Below, in pieces: positions 14,431-22,642 of a stretch of 48,377 bases of DNA. Within the stretch, counting starts at the first letter, position 1; each line of letters opens with the position of its first letter. The stretch covers positions 19,503 to 67,879 of the forward strand of contig NVWB01000008.1 in the NCBI GenBank assembly GCA_002733575.1. The letters are read 5' to 3'. The notes under the pieces are model-generated. The model saw only the letters and a list, made by a program, of their open reading frames with translations. It was not told where the DNA came from and ran no database searches. The stretch is from Blastopirellula sp. (GTDB lineage Bacteria; Planctomycetota; Planctomycetia; Pirellulales; Pirellulaceae). The translations under genes and the position numbers were made by a program.

Positions 14431-15876
14431 TTAGTCTTGAGGGTCTTTGCGAAGTTGAATCCACTCGGTGTGGAAAGTTCCTTCTTTGTCGAGACGCTTA
14501 TAGGTGTGAGCACCAAAGTAGTCTCGTTGGGCTTGTAGCAAGTTGGCAGGCAGGCGTTCACGACGGTATCCGTCGTAATAGGCCAAAGCACCGGCAAACG
14601 CGGGTGTTGGAATACCAAGTTGCACAGCCGTAGCAACCACATTACGCCAAGCGTCTTGGGCATTGTGAATGGCATCGGTAAAGAATGGATGAAGCAGAAG
14701 ATTTTCGAGATCAGAGTTTTCGTCGAATGCTTCTTTGATGCTATCGAGGAATTGGGCTCGGATGATACATCCCCCACGCCAAAGCATGGCACAATCGCCG
14801 TAGTTCAATGGCCAATCATGTTCTATCGCCGCAGCTTGCAGTTGAACAAATCCTTGAGCGTAGCTACAGATTTTTGAAGCGTACAACGCTTGTCGCACTT
14901 GATCAATAAACTCGGTTTTGTCGCCATCGTAAGTTGCGGTTGGGCCGTTTAAGACTTTGCTGGCACGTGTTCGAGCATCTTTGACTGCCGATAAGCTTCG
15001 TGCGTAAACCGCTGTCGTAACCAGAGTGCTAGGTACACCGAGATCGAGTGCCAACTGGCTCATCCATTTGCCGGTGCCTTTGGCACCAGCGGTATCCATG
15101 ATCTTGTCGACCAAGTCGCCGTCACCATCTTGATCGGCCACGCTAAAGATGTCGCGTGTAATCTCGATCAAGTAACTTTGCAGATCGCCCCGGTTCCATT
15201 CGGCGAAGACATCATAAAGTTCGGCATTGGTCAGCCCGATGGCATTTTTCAGCAGGAAGTAGGCTTCGCAGATTAACTGCATGTCGCCGTATTCGATTCC
15301 ATTATGAACCATTTTGACATAGTGGCCTGCTCCGCGTGGGCCAACCCATTCGCAGCAAGGAATGTCGTTGTTTGGGCCCACCTTGGCGCTGATCGCTTGG
15401 AACATCTCTTTGACATGGGGCCATGCTGCATCACTACCGCCAGGCATCATGCTAGGGCCAAGCAGTGCTCCTTCTTCACCACCAGAAACGCCGGTGCCGA
15501 GGAAGAGCAGTCCTTTTTCTTCCACATATTTGGTTCGACGTTCGGTATCCGTGTAATGGGTGTTTCCACCATCGATGATGATGTCGCCTTTGTCCATCAA
15601 AGGAATCAATGCTTCGATGATCGTATCAACCGCTGGGCCTGCTTTGACCATCAGCATGATCTTGCGAGGGCCTTTGAGTGACTTTACGAGTTCTTCTAAG
15701 CTGTGGCAACCAACAAAGTTTTTGCCAGCGGCTCGCCCATTGATCAAGGTGTCGACCTTATCGGTGCTGCGATTAAACACCGCAACTTTGTAGCCGCGGC
15801 TTTCAACATTGAGAGCCAAGTTTTCGCCCATCACGGCGAGACCAATTAAACCAAAATCACAGGAAGCATCCGACAT
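14431..15876 (-). CDS. gnd: 6-phosphogluconate dehydrogenase, decarboxylating
   Basis: 481 residues, the normal length for the long form. The N-terminal NADP motif is GLIGLAVMGENLALN, followed by FVGTGVSGGEEGAL-type FLGTGVSGGEEGALLGPSMMPGG, the active-site helix GAGHYVKMVHNGIEYGDMQL and the tail QRDYFGAHTYKRLDKEGTFHTEW that reaches into the partner subunit. It oxidatively decarboxylates 6-phosphogluconate to ribulose 5-phosphate. It shares the minus strand with pfp, the HAD gene, the SDR and zwf, so glycolysis and the oxidative pentose phosphate branch appear co-transcribed. Confidence 0.96.
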   Translation of the reverse strand: MSDASCDFGLIGLAVMGENLALNVESRGYKVAVFNRSTDKVDTLINGRAAGKNFVGCHSLEELVKSLKGPRKIMLMVKAGPAVDTIIEALIPLMDKGDIIIDGGNTHYTDTERRTKYVEEKGLLFLGTGVSGGEEGALLGPSMMPGGSDAAWPHVKEMFQAISAKVGPNNDIPCCEWVGPRGAGHYVKMVHNGIEYGDMQLICEAYFLLKNAIGLTNAELYDVFAEWNRGDLQSYLIEITRDIFSVADQDGDGDLVDKIMDTAGAKGTGKWMSQLALDLGVPSTLVTTAVYARSLSAVKDARTRASKVLNGPTATYDGDKTEFIDQVRQALYASKICSYAQGFVQLQAAAIEHDWPLNYGDCAMLWRGGCIIRAQFLDSIKEAFDENSDLENLLLHPFFTDAIHNAQDAWRNVVATAVQLGIPTPAFAGALAYYDGYRRERLPANLLQAQRDYFGAHTYKRLDKEGTFHTEWIQLRKDPQD

Positions 15877-15962
15877 CGTTTCATTTCCTCAAAGCTAATT
15901 CACAAATAAGTTGTATGGTTTGACGTTGTTTTTTTCTCGCTGATTACAGCGAGTTCGCTTAA

Positions 15963-16832
15963 TTAATCATCCACTGGCCAAGGTGGTAATTCGGGAAGGA
16001 AACTATCGAATTCGTCGAGTAACATTTGTTGGTAATCGCCAGCAAATGATCCATTCAGGAATTTATCAATTCCTTCTTCGAGGAATCGTTCCCAACTTTT
16101 TTCTTCTTGGCCTGGATTGATAGGATAAAATAAGCAGTTATTGGCAACCGCAGCATTGTAATCGCCAGGTGCGTCGCCAATCATCAGCGTGTGATTAGCG
16201 GCGTACTTCTCTGCGTTTTTCAGTGTTTCTTTTTTATTGCCAGCTTCTTGTCCGCAAATTGCTTCTACATATTTGGCCATATCATGTTCGTTCCACTCGT
16301 CGTTGAGTGCTTCGTTTGGTGTGGCCGAAACAACCAGCATATCGGCTTTGCCTGAAAGTTTTTCAAGGCTTTCACGAACAAACGGGTAAGGTGGAACTCC
16401 GCGGACCATGCCTTTAACGGTTTCGTTCACTGCCAACGACCACTTTAGAGCATGTTTCAGTTCTGGGTCATTCGATTCGGCCACTTTGGCTTCGAGTGCC
16501 GGGTTGCCAAGTTTGGTTTCGACTTTCATCCAGTCTACAACCGCTTGAGGAATTTCGATTTTGGTGCCGCGAGCTTTCACTTCTGGCCGTTTTTGCAGCC
16601 ATTCGAGTGCTTCGATCAATGCCGGGAATCGATTGATGCCACGACTTTTGGAGTAGAGATTGACGAACTCAGCCGCTTCGCGTGTGTATTTGCTGACACC
16701 TTGCAGATTGTAGAAGTTGATAATGTTCGGAATGAAACATTCTTTGTGCTTCAATTCCATGGTGTCAAATGCACAACCATCGGAGTCGATGCCGACCAGG
16801 AATTTTTGCTTGGGTTCGATTTCGTATGCCAT
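15963..16832 (-). CDS. HAD-superfamily phosphatase of the sugar-phosphate cluster
   Basis: 289 residues. The HAD motifs are present: motif I GIDSDGCAFD (14-23; nucleophile Asp16, acid/base Asp18), motif II LVVSATPNEAL, the motif III lysine region GNKKETLKNA, and motif IV LMIGDAPGDYNAA with the metal-binding acids. A large helical cap between motifs I and II (FYNLQGVSKYTREAAEFVNLYS onward) indicates a C1-type cap, as in sugar-phosphate phosphatases. The substrate is unknown. It sits between pfp and gnd on the same strand, which points to a phosphorylated sugar or a metabolite-repair role, but this is inference. Confidence 0.85.
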   Translation of the reverse strand: MAYEIEPKQKFLVGIDSDGCAFDTMELKHKECFIPNIINFYNLQGVSKYTREAAEFVNLYSKSRGINRFPALIEALEWLQKRPEVKARGTKIEIPQAVVDWMKVETKLGNPALEAKVAESNDPELKHALKWSLAVNETVKGMVRGVPPYPFVRESLEKLSGKADMLVVSATPNEALNDEWNEHDMAKYVEAICGQEAGNKKETLKNAEKYAANHTLMIGDAPGDYNAAVANNCLFYPINPGQEEKSWERFLEEGIDKFLNGSFAGDYQQMLLDEFDSFLPELPPWPVDD

Positions 16833-16904
16833 TTTTTATTGTCTTCTAATACTAAGTTGTAAATGTTGTCTTGTTTTATTGAACCGAATGATTCGATGAT
16901 GGAA

Positions 16905-18206
16905 CTATTTAGGAGGTTCTTGGCGATCTGCTTGTGGGATGTAAGCGGGCAGTTTTTGATCGGCATAAAGCGATTGAAGTTGTGTCATGCGATGTCGACC
17001 GTCGATCATCGGCAAGGTAACCATGCCTTCGCCTAATAGCGGTTTTAGGTAATCGACAAAACCATCGGTGACATCATAACCACTTTCGGTGATCCAGTTG
17101 CTCGGGAAGGTGCGTTCGCTATTGGCGACTTCCGCCAATGGAGCTTTATCGTAACGAACGCTGTAGATATCGCCTTCGTTTCGTAAGATGGTTGCCATGT
17201 AGCCTGACTCATGATTGCCAGCGAGATTTGCGGCCATCTGTCCTGCGTGATAGGCTTCGTCGAGATCAACCGTTGAGGCGTAGCCCATTGAGTGGCGTTG
17301 ATCGGTGCCTGAAACATTGCAGCGGGCGTTGCCTTTCGCTGCTAGGCCTTTGTCGTTCAAATAGTTCGTCACAATTTGTGCAACGGTTAGTTGACTTGCA
17401 CTAAAGGAAGTGTGACCGAACGAGTCTTTCGCGGCACCAATATCGCCAACATCAAATCCTTCGCTGATCACAACGATACAACGGCCATCTTGCTTGAGCT
17501 GTGCGTTGACGTTCTCGTGGAGTTCTTCAAGTGAGCAAGGAGATTCTGCCAGATAAATCTGTAGTGGCATTTCACGCTTAGGATCTGCCAAGCGAGCAGC
17601 GGCTGGAATGTAACCGATTTTACGGCCCATCGCTTGCATGACCAACACAGGATCGGCCGGGCAACTGCCACGGTTCTCTTCGTTTGCGTATTGGACCATG
17701 TGCTGCCAGTATTTGGCGGTCGAGGCATAGCCGGGTGTATGATCAATTAATTTGAATTCGTTATCACCGACATCGTTATCAATGGTTTTGGGACCACCAA
17801 TGCCAACCATGTCGAGCCCACGCTCTTGGGCCATCAACGCAATTTTATTGGCGGTGTCCATCGAATCGTTGCCGCCGATATAGATGAAGTACCCGATGTT
17901 ATGAGCTTTGAAGATTTCCATGCAGCGATCAAAATCTTCGTTCTGCCAATCTTTAAGCTTGTAGCGGCAAGTGCCGATTGAGCCTGCCCCTGGAGTGTAG
18001 CGAAGCAAAGAGATTTCTTCTTCCGGCTGGGCAGTCAGGTCAATCAACTCTTCTTTTAAAACGCCTTCGATTCCATGATGGGCACCGTAAACAGTGCCGA
18101 TTGAATCCATGTCTCGGGCCATCTCGATGATGCCACGCAGCGTATTGTTGATAACAGGGCTTGGACCGCCACTTTGGGCAACGATTAAGTTTTTAGGGCT
18201 ACTCAT
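16905..18206 (-). CDS. pfp: 6-phosphofructokinase, probably pyrophosphate-dependent
   Basis: 433 residues. PFK motifs: AQSGGPSPVINN (10-21), IGGNDSMDTA (110-119), GGPKTIDNDV (137-146), MGRKIGYIPAAARLA (193-207), VVISEGFDVGD. In ATP-PFKs the second motif is GGDGS; an Asp in place of that Gly (Asp114 here) and a Lys in the PKTIDND motif (Lys140) are the known signs of PPi use. Asn113 replaces the usual Asp before it, which is seen in some divergent PFK clades. The enzyme interconverts fructose 6-phosphate and fructose 1,6-bisphosphate, reversibly if PPi-linked. It is the first gene of the sugar-phosphate cluster. PPi use needs an assay. Confidence 0.88.
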   Translation of the reverse strand: MSSPKNLIVAQSGGPSPVINNTLRGIIEMARDMDSIGTVYGAHHGIEGVLKEELIDLTAQPEEEISLLRYTPGAGSIGTCRYKLKDWQNEDFDRCMEIFKAHNIGYFIYIGGNDSMDTANKIALMAQERGLDMVGIGGPKTIDNDVGDNEFKLIDHTPGYASTAKYWQHMVQYANEENRGSCPADPVLVMQAMGRKIGYIPAAARLADPKREMPLQIYLAESPCSLEELHENVNAQLKQDGRCIVVISEGFDVGDIGAAKDSFGHTSFSASQLTVAQIVTNYLNDKGLAAKGNARCNVSGTDQRHSMGYASTVDLDEAYHAGQMAANLAGNHESGYMATILRNEGDIYSVRYDKAPLAEVANSERTFPSNWITESGYDVTDGFVDYLKPLLGEGMVTLPMIDGRHRMTQLQSLYADQKLPAYIPQADRQEPPK

Positions 18207-18567
18207 TGAATTCTTAATTTTTGGTTTAAAAGGAAGTTAACCAAAGAGGCTGATACTTAGAGATCTCACTAAAAACTTGGATCATGAGATTGCAGGTTAC
18301 TCAAAAGAATAATCCTTCAGATCGCAAACATTCTCAGTAAGCATTGAAGTACTTTGCCAAAACCCTTGATTTTACAAGAGCTAAGCCCTAGCGACAATAA
18401 GGGAGGAATCTTCATTTGTGAGAGGAATCATGCAGAAAGCAAGCAGAAATTAATGCTAAAGTGGATGGACATCCATTGTTTTCTGGAGGTCATTCCATAA
18501 AAAAAGAGCAAGCACTCAGTTCAATGAACTAAGCTGCTTGCTCTTTTAAATTGGTCTTGATGATCTG
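18207..18567. other. Intergenic region upstream of pfp
   Basis: These 361 bases separate the pfp start from the end of the HPt-like gene. The right end carries the terminator at 18502-18547. The remainder must contain the promoter of the sugar-phosphate cluster; GAGATCTC near 18260 is a small palindrome but has no assigned role. No small gene was found on either strand. Confidence 0.5.
18502..18547 (-). terminator. Bidirectional intrinsic terminator after the HPt-like gene
   Basis: AAAAGAGCAAGCA (18502-18514) and TGCTTGCTCTTTT (18535-18547) form a perfect 13-base stem. The loop side also holds AGTTCA/TGAACT, which extends the hairpin. On the minus strand it ends in a run of Ts and lies 20 bases after the stop of the gene at 18568, so it ends that transcript. 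Confidence 0.88.
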
Positions 18568-18912
18568 TTATGACTGATTTGCCATAATTTCAGGTCGGTT
18601 GTTACTAGATCGAGCATAGGCACCGACTAATTTAATGAGCCGTTTGCCAATTTCGTTCTCTGTCATCAGATTGGAAGTTGCAGTGCAAACGCTATCGGCT
18701 TTTTCTGCTAGTTCATCGTATCCATAGACTTCGCTGCAACGGAAAACGAAATGGCCTAGTCGTGTGACTTCTGGCCAGTTTTTTTCCTTTGCGGCTTCCA
18801 ACATGGCGTCGATCTTCGTTGACAAGCCATCTAGGAACTTATGGACACGCACATTGTTGAGTGCAACTTTGTGCGATAGTTTCGACAGATCAGGTAGGTT
18901 GTTTTGTGACAT
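18568..18912 (-). CDS. Small helical protein with an HPt-like histidine motif
   Basis: 114 residues, apparently all helical and without a signal or membrane segment. The segment VTRLGHFVFRCSEVYGYDELAEKADSVC (first half 49-65, His54) matches the layout of histidine phosphotransfer domains (H-x-L-K-G-x-x-x-x-x-G, then helix with acidic residues), with the His kept but the following LKG replaced by VFR. This could be a phosphotransfer protein or a degenerate relative that only binds. A ribosome site GGTGA lies 6 bases upstream. It is monocistronic with a strong terminator. An HPt assignment is tentative. Confidence 0.7.
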   Translation of the reverse strand: MSQNNLPDLSKLSHKVALNNVRVHKFLDGLSTKIDAMLEAAKEKNWPEVTRLGHFVFRCSEVYGYDELAEKADSVCTATSNLMTENEIGKRLIKLVGAYARSSNNRPEIMANQS

Positions 18913-19060
18913 GGTAATTCACCAATCATTTTGGGGGATGAATTAGAAAACCATCAAACGATCAATGGTTCACTGGTTCTATCGACCCTAGTGAATACCT
19001 AATTTCTGTCGATTCCGTAAAGTTTACGGGCTACAGAACATTATCAGTCAACTTTATCGA

Positions 19061-19393
19061 TTATGCCGCTTTTGCATAGCGATATTCGGAAGCCACCTGA
19101 GGCTCTGGCTGTAATAACTCAGAATTAAGCAACTTGCTCATCGTTTCACGGATCAACAACTCCTTATTCTGAGATGCTATTTTCAGATCGTAGCCAGTTA
19201 AGGCTTCGATATGGTTGTAAATGGTCGATGCGGCACGTGCTCTGATGTACCCTCGCAGTTCAAATTTTTCCATGGATTTTTGTCCAGAAGAAATTTTTGC
19301 TTTTACGAATGGAACGGAAGCAACGGCTATTGAAGCTGCTAATTCTGATATCATTTGATGCCGTGTGCGAAAAAAGTTAGTGAACCAGTCCAT
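19061..19393 (-). CDS. Small hypothetical protein
   Basis: 110 residues, family not recognised. Rich in Ala and Ser at the start (SELAASIAVASVPFVKAKIS), then charged helices (MEKFELRGYIRARAASTIYNHIEAL, LLIRETMSKLLNSELLQPEP). The first part could be an amphipathic or weakly hydrophobic helix, but it is not a clear membrane segment. An AAGGA site lies about 11 bases before the ATG. It stands alone between two non-coding gaps. Codon use resembles its neighbours, which supports a real gene. Confidence 0.6.
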   Translation of the reverse strand: MDWFTNFFRTRHQMISELAASIAVASVPFVKAKISSGQKSMEKFELRGYIRARAASTIYNHIEALTGYDLKIASQNKELLIRETMSKLLNSELLQPEPQVASEYRYAKAA

Positions 19394-19723
19394 GGCCCCA
19401 AGGTTCCTTCAACAAATAAGGAGATCGATTGGCCGGTCGTTATTCAAAGTAATACAAAACTAAGAATTTTGCCGGTAATGCCGATTGTCTGATACTATTT
19501 TCGTACTTATTTGCAGCGATACTTCAGAGTTAATCCGAAAGCTCGTCTCAGGTATCTTTGGTAAAGTTTACCGATTATCGGAATTATATTAAGCATTTAA
19601 AATTCTGGGCCGATATAGGTTCAGTATCTTTCATGGTTACCGACACAAAAGTGCTAACTGTTATATTTGTCAGTGCTTGACCAAATGGGAATGTTTTCCT
19701 AAATTCCGGTAATAGTAATTGAT
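19394..19723. other. Non-coding gap before tRNA-Cys
   Basis: This AT-rich gap of 330 bases lies between the divergent 110-residue protein gene and tRNA-Cys. It should contain promoters for both. No gene, terminator or strong repeat was seen. Confidence 0.4.
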
Positions 19724-19795
19724 GGCGCCGTGGCCAAGTGGCTAAGGCAGCGGATTGCAAATCCGCCATCGTGAGTTCGAATCTCACCGGCGCCT
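19724..19795 (+). tRNA. trnC: tRNA-Cys, anticodon GCA
   Basis: A full cloverleaf can be drawn. The acceptor stem GGCGCCG (19724-19730) pairs with CGGCGCC (19788-19794). The D arm has GCC/GGC pairing with an AAGTGGCTAA loop. The anticodon arm is GCGGA-TTGCAAA-TCCGC with anticodon GCA. The T arm is GTGAG-TTCGAAT-CTCAC. T at 19795 is the discriminator and CCA is not encoded. All seven acceptor pairs are Watson-Crick. Confidence 0.97.
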
Positions 19796-20186
19796 CTTAC
19801 TTTTCTTTCATCTCCATTGTTCTCAATATGAAGATTCTCTCTCTCTAAGATACTTATTTTTCTTATTTTATTTCTTGTACAGTTTTATTAAATCGTTAGA
19901 CAACTCATCTTCCCTTTTATGTTTTTTTCAACGCATCAGCAACGATTAATATGAATTGTTTAGTCCGATTTGCAAGCCTTTGATTTCGGTTAAGTTGTTT
20001 TTTGATAAGGTGTTACGTTATCTTGTCCTTTGACGATTCATGCTTAATTCTAAGGCGAATCCTGGAGTATTGTTTTTTAGTTTTGTACTAATTAAGTATT
20101 GTCGAATTGAAATAGGAGGCTATTATCCCTCTAGTAAGGGTTTGCGTTTACTTTCACAGAGAGACCGCATGCGGACTACCCAGTAT

Positions 20187-20223
20187 GGTAAACCTTTTTA
20201 GATAGCGGTAACCTTTTCTAATT
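20187..20223. repeat. Two direct repeats 20 bases apart
   Basis: GGTAAACCTTTTTAGAT (20187-20203) and GGTAACCTTTTCTAATT (20207-20223) are near copies that start 20 bases apart, about two turns of the helix. This spacing fits a pair of sites for a dimeric DNA-binding protein. The regulator is unknown. Confidence 0.45.
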
Positions 20224-20293
20224 AAGTCATTAAATCGCTACGATTTGATATGCTATTATCTAATTGTAGATATTAGCTAAGACTAGAATTAGT

Positions 20294-20309
20294 AATGATT
20301 TAAATCATT
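20294..20309. promoter_or_regulatory. Perfect 16-base palindrome upstream of the response regulator
   Basis: AATGATTTAAATCATT reads the same on both strands. It lies about 200 bases before the response-regulator start. It could be an operator or the stem of a weak AT hairpin; nothing in the sequence decides this. Confidence 0.4.
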
Positions 20310-20381
20310 TTTGGTTCATATTTTTGTGTACCCTCTCTCTTATTGAATAATTCAACATGAGAGTAAATTCACAATTTATAT

Positions 20382-20402
20382 CCCCTAAACTTAGGGGTTT
20401 TT
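20382..20402 (+). terminator. Terminator-like hairpin in the leader of the response-regulator gene
   Basis: CCCCTA (20382-20387) and TAGGGG (20392-20397) pair around AACT and are followed by TTTTT on the plus strand. It lies 105 bases upstream of the response-regulator ATG and 587 bases after tRNA-Cys. It could end an unannotated small RNA or act as an attenuator. Confidence 0.55.
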
Positions 20403-20506
20403 GTGGAAATTGCACCGAACCTATGATACTGTCAAAAGTTAAGTGTCAATGAAGACAGAAGTATTATAGATAGAAATTCAATTTATTTTTGCTGTGGAGC
20501 GTAAAT

Positions 20507-21142
20507 ATGGCTATCCGATTGTTGATTGCCGATGATCACGAAGTTGTCCGATGTGGCCTAAAAAGTTTAGTCGCTGATACTGATATTGAAATTGTTGGCG
20601 AAGCCAAGACTGGAGCTGAGACTCTTACCAAGGTGGCGAAAATTAAGCCCGATGTGGTTTTAATGGATATCCGCATGCCAGATGGTGATGGTTTGACCAC
20701 TTTGGGGCGAATTCGCTTGGATCGTCCTGAGCAACCGATTCTGATGCTTTCGACTTATGATAACCCAACCTATGTTGCCAGAGCGGTCGCATTAGGCGCC
20801 AATGGTTATATCCTGAAAGGCGATTCAAAAGATCGTCTCATCGAAGCGATTAAGATCGCTGCAACCGGTGAAAACTCTTGGACTCGTGAGGAGCTCAGAC
20901 GAGTTACCGGAGCCTTGGCCACCCCACGCTTAAACGCCAGTAATGTGGAAGTTCCTCTTACCCAAAGAGAAAGTGAAGTATTACGTCAACTGGCTTTGGG
21001 TTTGACGAACAAAGAAATCGCACAGGCGTTGCATATTAGCTATGAGACGGTCAAAGAACATGTTCAACACATCTTGCGAAAAGTGGGCGTCTCAGACCGT
21101 ACACAAGCCGCGGTTTGGGCTGTTCGTAATAAGTTAGTCTAA
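20507..21142 (+). CDS. NarL/FixJ-family response regulator (receiver + LuxR helix-turn-helix), orphan
   Basis: 211 residues from the ATG at 20507, chosen for its ribosome site GGAG (20496-20499) with a 7-base spacer; a start at 20489 lacks one. The receiver domain has the acidic pair Asp9-Asp10 (IADDHEVV), phospho-acceptor Asp54 (VVLMDIRMPDG) and the switch region LMLSTYDNPTY and YILKGDS. The C-terminal LuxR-type helix-turn-helix begins LTQRESEVLRQLALGLTNKEI and ends VSDRTQAAVWAVRNKLV. It acts as a phosphorylation-controlled transcription factor. No histidine kinase is adjacent, so its input is unknown. Confidence 0.95.
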   Translation: MAIRLLIADDHEVVRCGLKSLVADTDIEIVGEAKTGAETLTKVAKIKPDVVLMDIRMPDGDGLTTLGRIRLDRPEQPILMLSTYDNPTYVARAVALGANGYILKGDSKDRLIEAIKIAATGENSWTREELRRVTGALATPRLNASNVEVPLTQRESEVLRQLALGLTNKEIAQALHISYETVKEHVQHILRKVGVSDRTQAAVWAVRNKLV

Positions 21143-21170
21143 GATTTTAGCTATCTTTCCAGCAGACACG

Positions 21171-21205
21171 AAACCGAGTAAGGTCATCTTTACTCGGTTT
21201 TTTTA
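21171..21205 (+). terminator. Intrinsic terminator after the response regulator
   Basis: AAACCGAGTAA (21171-21181) and TTACTCGGTTT (21190-21200) form an 11-base stem with an 8-base loop and are followed by Ts. It lies 28 bases after the stop codon. Confidence 0.9.
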
Positions 21206-21271
21206 TTGCGCGAAATCAAATTTTTACCGATCCACTTCGCACTTGTTTGAATTAATTTAGGAATATAATTC

Positions 21272-22624
21272 GTGTCAAAATCTACAGACATCCGCATTCG
21301 TGAAGTGAATTGCAGTACGCAGCAACTTAAATATCGAACTCCGATTAAATTCGGAGGGAGAGTGGTTGAAGATGCTACGCTGCTTGATGTGGAAGTCACG
21401 GTTGAAACTCGGGATGGAAAAATTGGGCGCGGCTTCGGTTCCATGCCCATGGGAAGCGTTTGGGCCTGGCCAAGCAGCACTGTGAGTGCAGATGATTCAT
21501 TAATCGCGATGACCAAAACTGGGGAATCAATTGCATCTACTGCCAGCAGTCTTGATCTAACCGGGCATCCTCTCGAACTGACTCATGCGTTGACCAGTGG
21601 TTATGAGCAATCTTCGAAAGAAGTGGTCAAACAATTAAACTTACCAGAAGCGATGCCTCGTCTAGCTTTGCTAGTGGCGGCCAGTCCTATCGAGGCCGCC
21701 ATCCACGATGCCTACGGAAAGGCATTGGGGAAAAATAGCTATGACCTGTTAGGCAAAGAGTTTGTAAATACAGACTTGTCGCATTACCTCTCGTCCGACT
21801 TTCAAGGCGAATACCTTGATCAATATACATTGCGCACCCCACAAGCAAAAATGCCGCTGTATCATTTAGTCGGGGCTCTTGATCCTTTGGATAATCAGGA
21901 TATAGAAACACCAGTCGCAGATGGCTTACCAGAAACATTACATGAATGGATTCTCGCTGATGGTCTAACCCACATGAAAATTAAGCTCAGTGGAGATAAT
22001 CTCGACTGGGACACGCAGCGAGTCGCCAAGATTGAAGCGGTGGCTGTGAAAGCCCAGGCCGAACGAGGCTGTGACAATTGGGTTTATTCGCTTGACTTCA
22101 ATGAAAAATGTTCGGATGTGCAGTACGTGCTTGATTTCTTGCGAATCGTGGGAGAGACCGCACCAACGGCTTTAAAAAGGGCTCAGTACATTGAGCAGCC
22201 GACACACCGAGATCTAAAATCGTATCCCGAAAATAAAATGCACGAAGCGGCAAAGATTAAACCAGTGGTCATCGATGAATCGCTCGTTGATTTTGAAAGT
22301 CTGCTACTTGCTCGTGAACTCGGTTACAGTGGCGTGACTTTGAAAGCCTGTAAGGGGCAAAGTGAGGCATTGTTAATGGGGGCCGCTGCCCAAAAATATG
22401 GAATGTTTTTGTGTGTGCAAGACCTGACTTGCCCCGGCTTTTCCTTTTTGCATTCAGCCAGTTTAGCCGCAAGAATTCCCACGATTGCTGCCATTGAAGG
22501 CAACGGTCGACAATACTGCCCCGCAGGAAACGTCGGTTGGGCCGAGAAATTTCCAACCATGTTTGAAATCACCGATGGGTCAGTCGGAACGGCTGCCCTT
22601 ACTGGCCCTGGTCTCGGGTTTTAG
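21272..22624 (+). CDS. Enolase-superfamily enzyme (mandelate racemase / muconate lactonizing type)
   Basis: 450 residues with a GTG start, supported by AGGA at 21259-21262. The capping domain (about 8-165) holds TPIKFGG and AAIHDAYGKALG. The barrel domain has Lys236-x-Lys238 (MKIKL), probable metal ligands Asp275 (YSLDFNE), Glu308 (QYIEQP) and Asp335 (VVIDES), and Lys358 (VTLKACKG). These are the proton-abstraction and metal motifs of the muconate-lactonizing-like subgroup. The substrate is unknown; dipeptide epimerase, racemase or dehydratase activity is possible. Near the C-terminus, VQDLTCPGFSFLHSASLAA is a conserved stretch of this planctomycete-type member. It converges with the NagA-like gene, leaving 18 bases between stops. 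Confidence 0.88.
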   Translation: MSKSTDIRIREVNCSTQQLKYRTPIKFGGRVVEDATLLDVEVTVETRDGKIGRGFGSMPMGSVWAWPSSTVSADDSLIAMTKTGESIASTASSLDLTGHPLELTHALTSGYEQSSKEVVKQLNLPEAMPRLALLVAASPIEAAIHDAYGKALGKNSYDLLGKEFVNTDLSHYLSSDFQGEYLDQYTLRTPQAKMPLYHLVGALDPLDNQDIETPVADGLPETLHEWILADGLTHMKIKLSGDNLDWDTQRVAKIEAVAVKAQAERGCDNWVYSLDFNEKCSDVQYVLDFLRIVGETAPTALKRAQYIEQPTHRDLKSYPENKMHEAAKIKPVVIDESLVDFESLLLARELGYSGVTLKACKGQSEALLMGAAAQKYGMFLCVQDLTCPGFSFLHSASLAARIPTIAAIEGNGRQYCPAGNVGWAEKFPTMFEITDGSVGTAALTGPGLGF

Positions 22625-22642
22625 CTCTCAATAGTAGGGCCA

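Larger units (their letters stand above)
19796..20506. other. 711-base non-coding region with several palindromes upstream of the response regulator
   Basis: AT-rich sequence without a convincing gene. It contains, in order: a perfect 10-base palindrome CCGCATGCGG (20165-20174); a direct repeat GGTAAACCTTTTTAGAT / GGTAACCTTTTCTAATT starting 20 bases apart (20187 and 20207); a perfect 16-base palindrome AATGATTTAAATCATT (20294-20309); TTGAATAATTCAA (20343-20355); and a terminator-like hairpin (20382-20402). It could be a long leader, a regulatory region or hold a small RNA. Confidence 0.5.

Noticed and set aside
14394..14792. 132-residue minus-strand frame within the gnd end
   Set aside because: It overlaps gnd in another frame and its translation lacks any family pattern.
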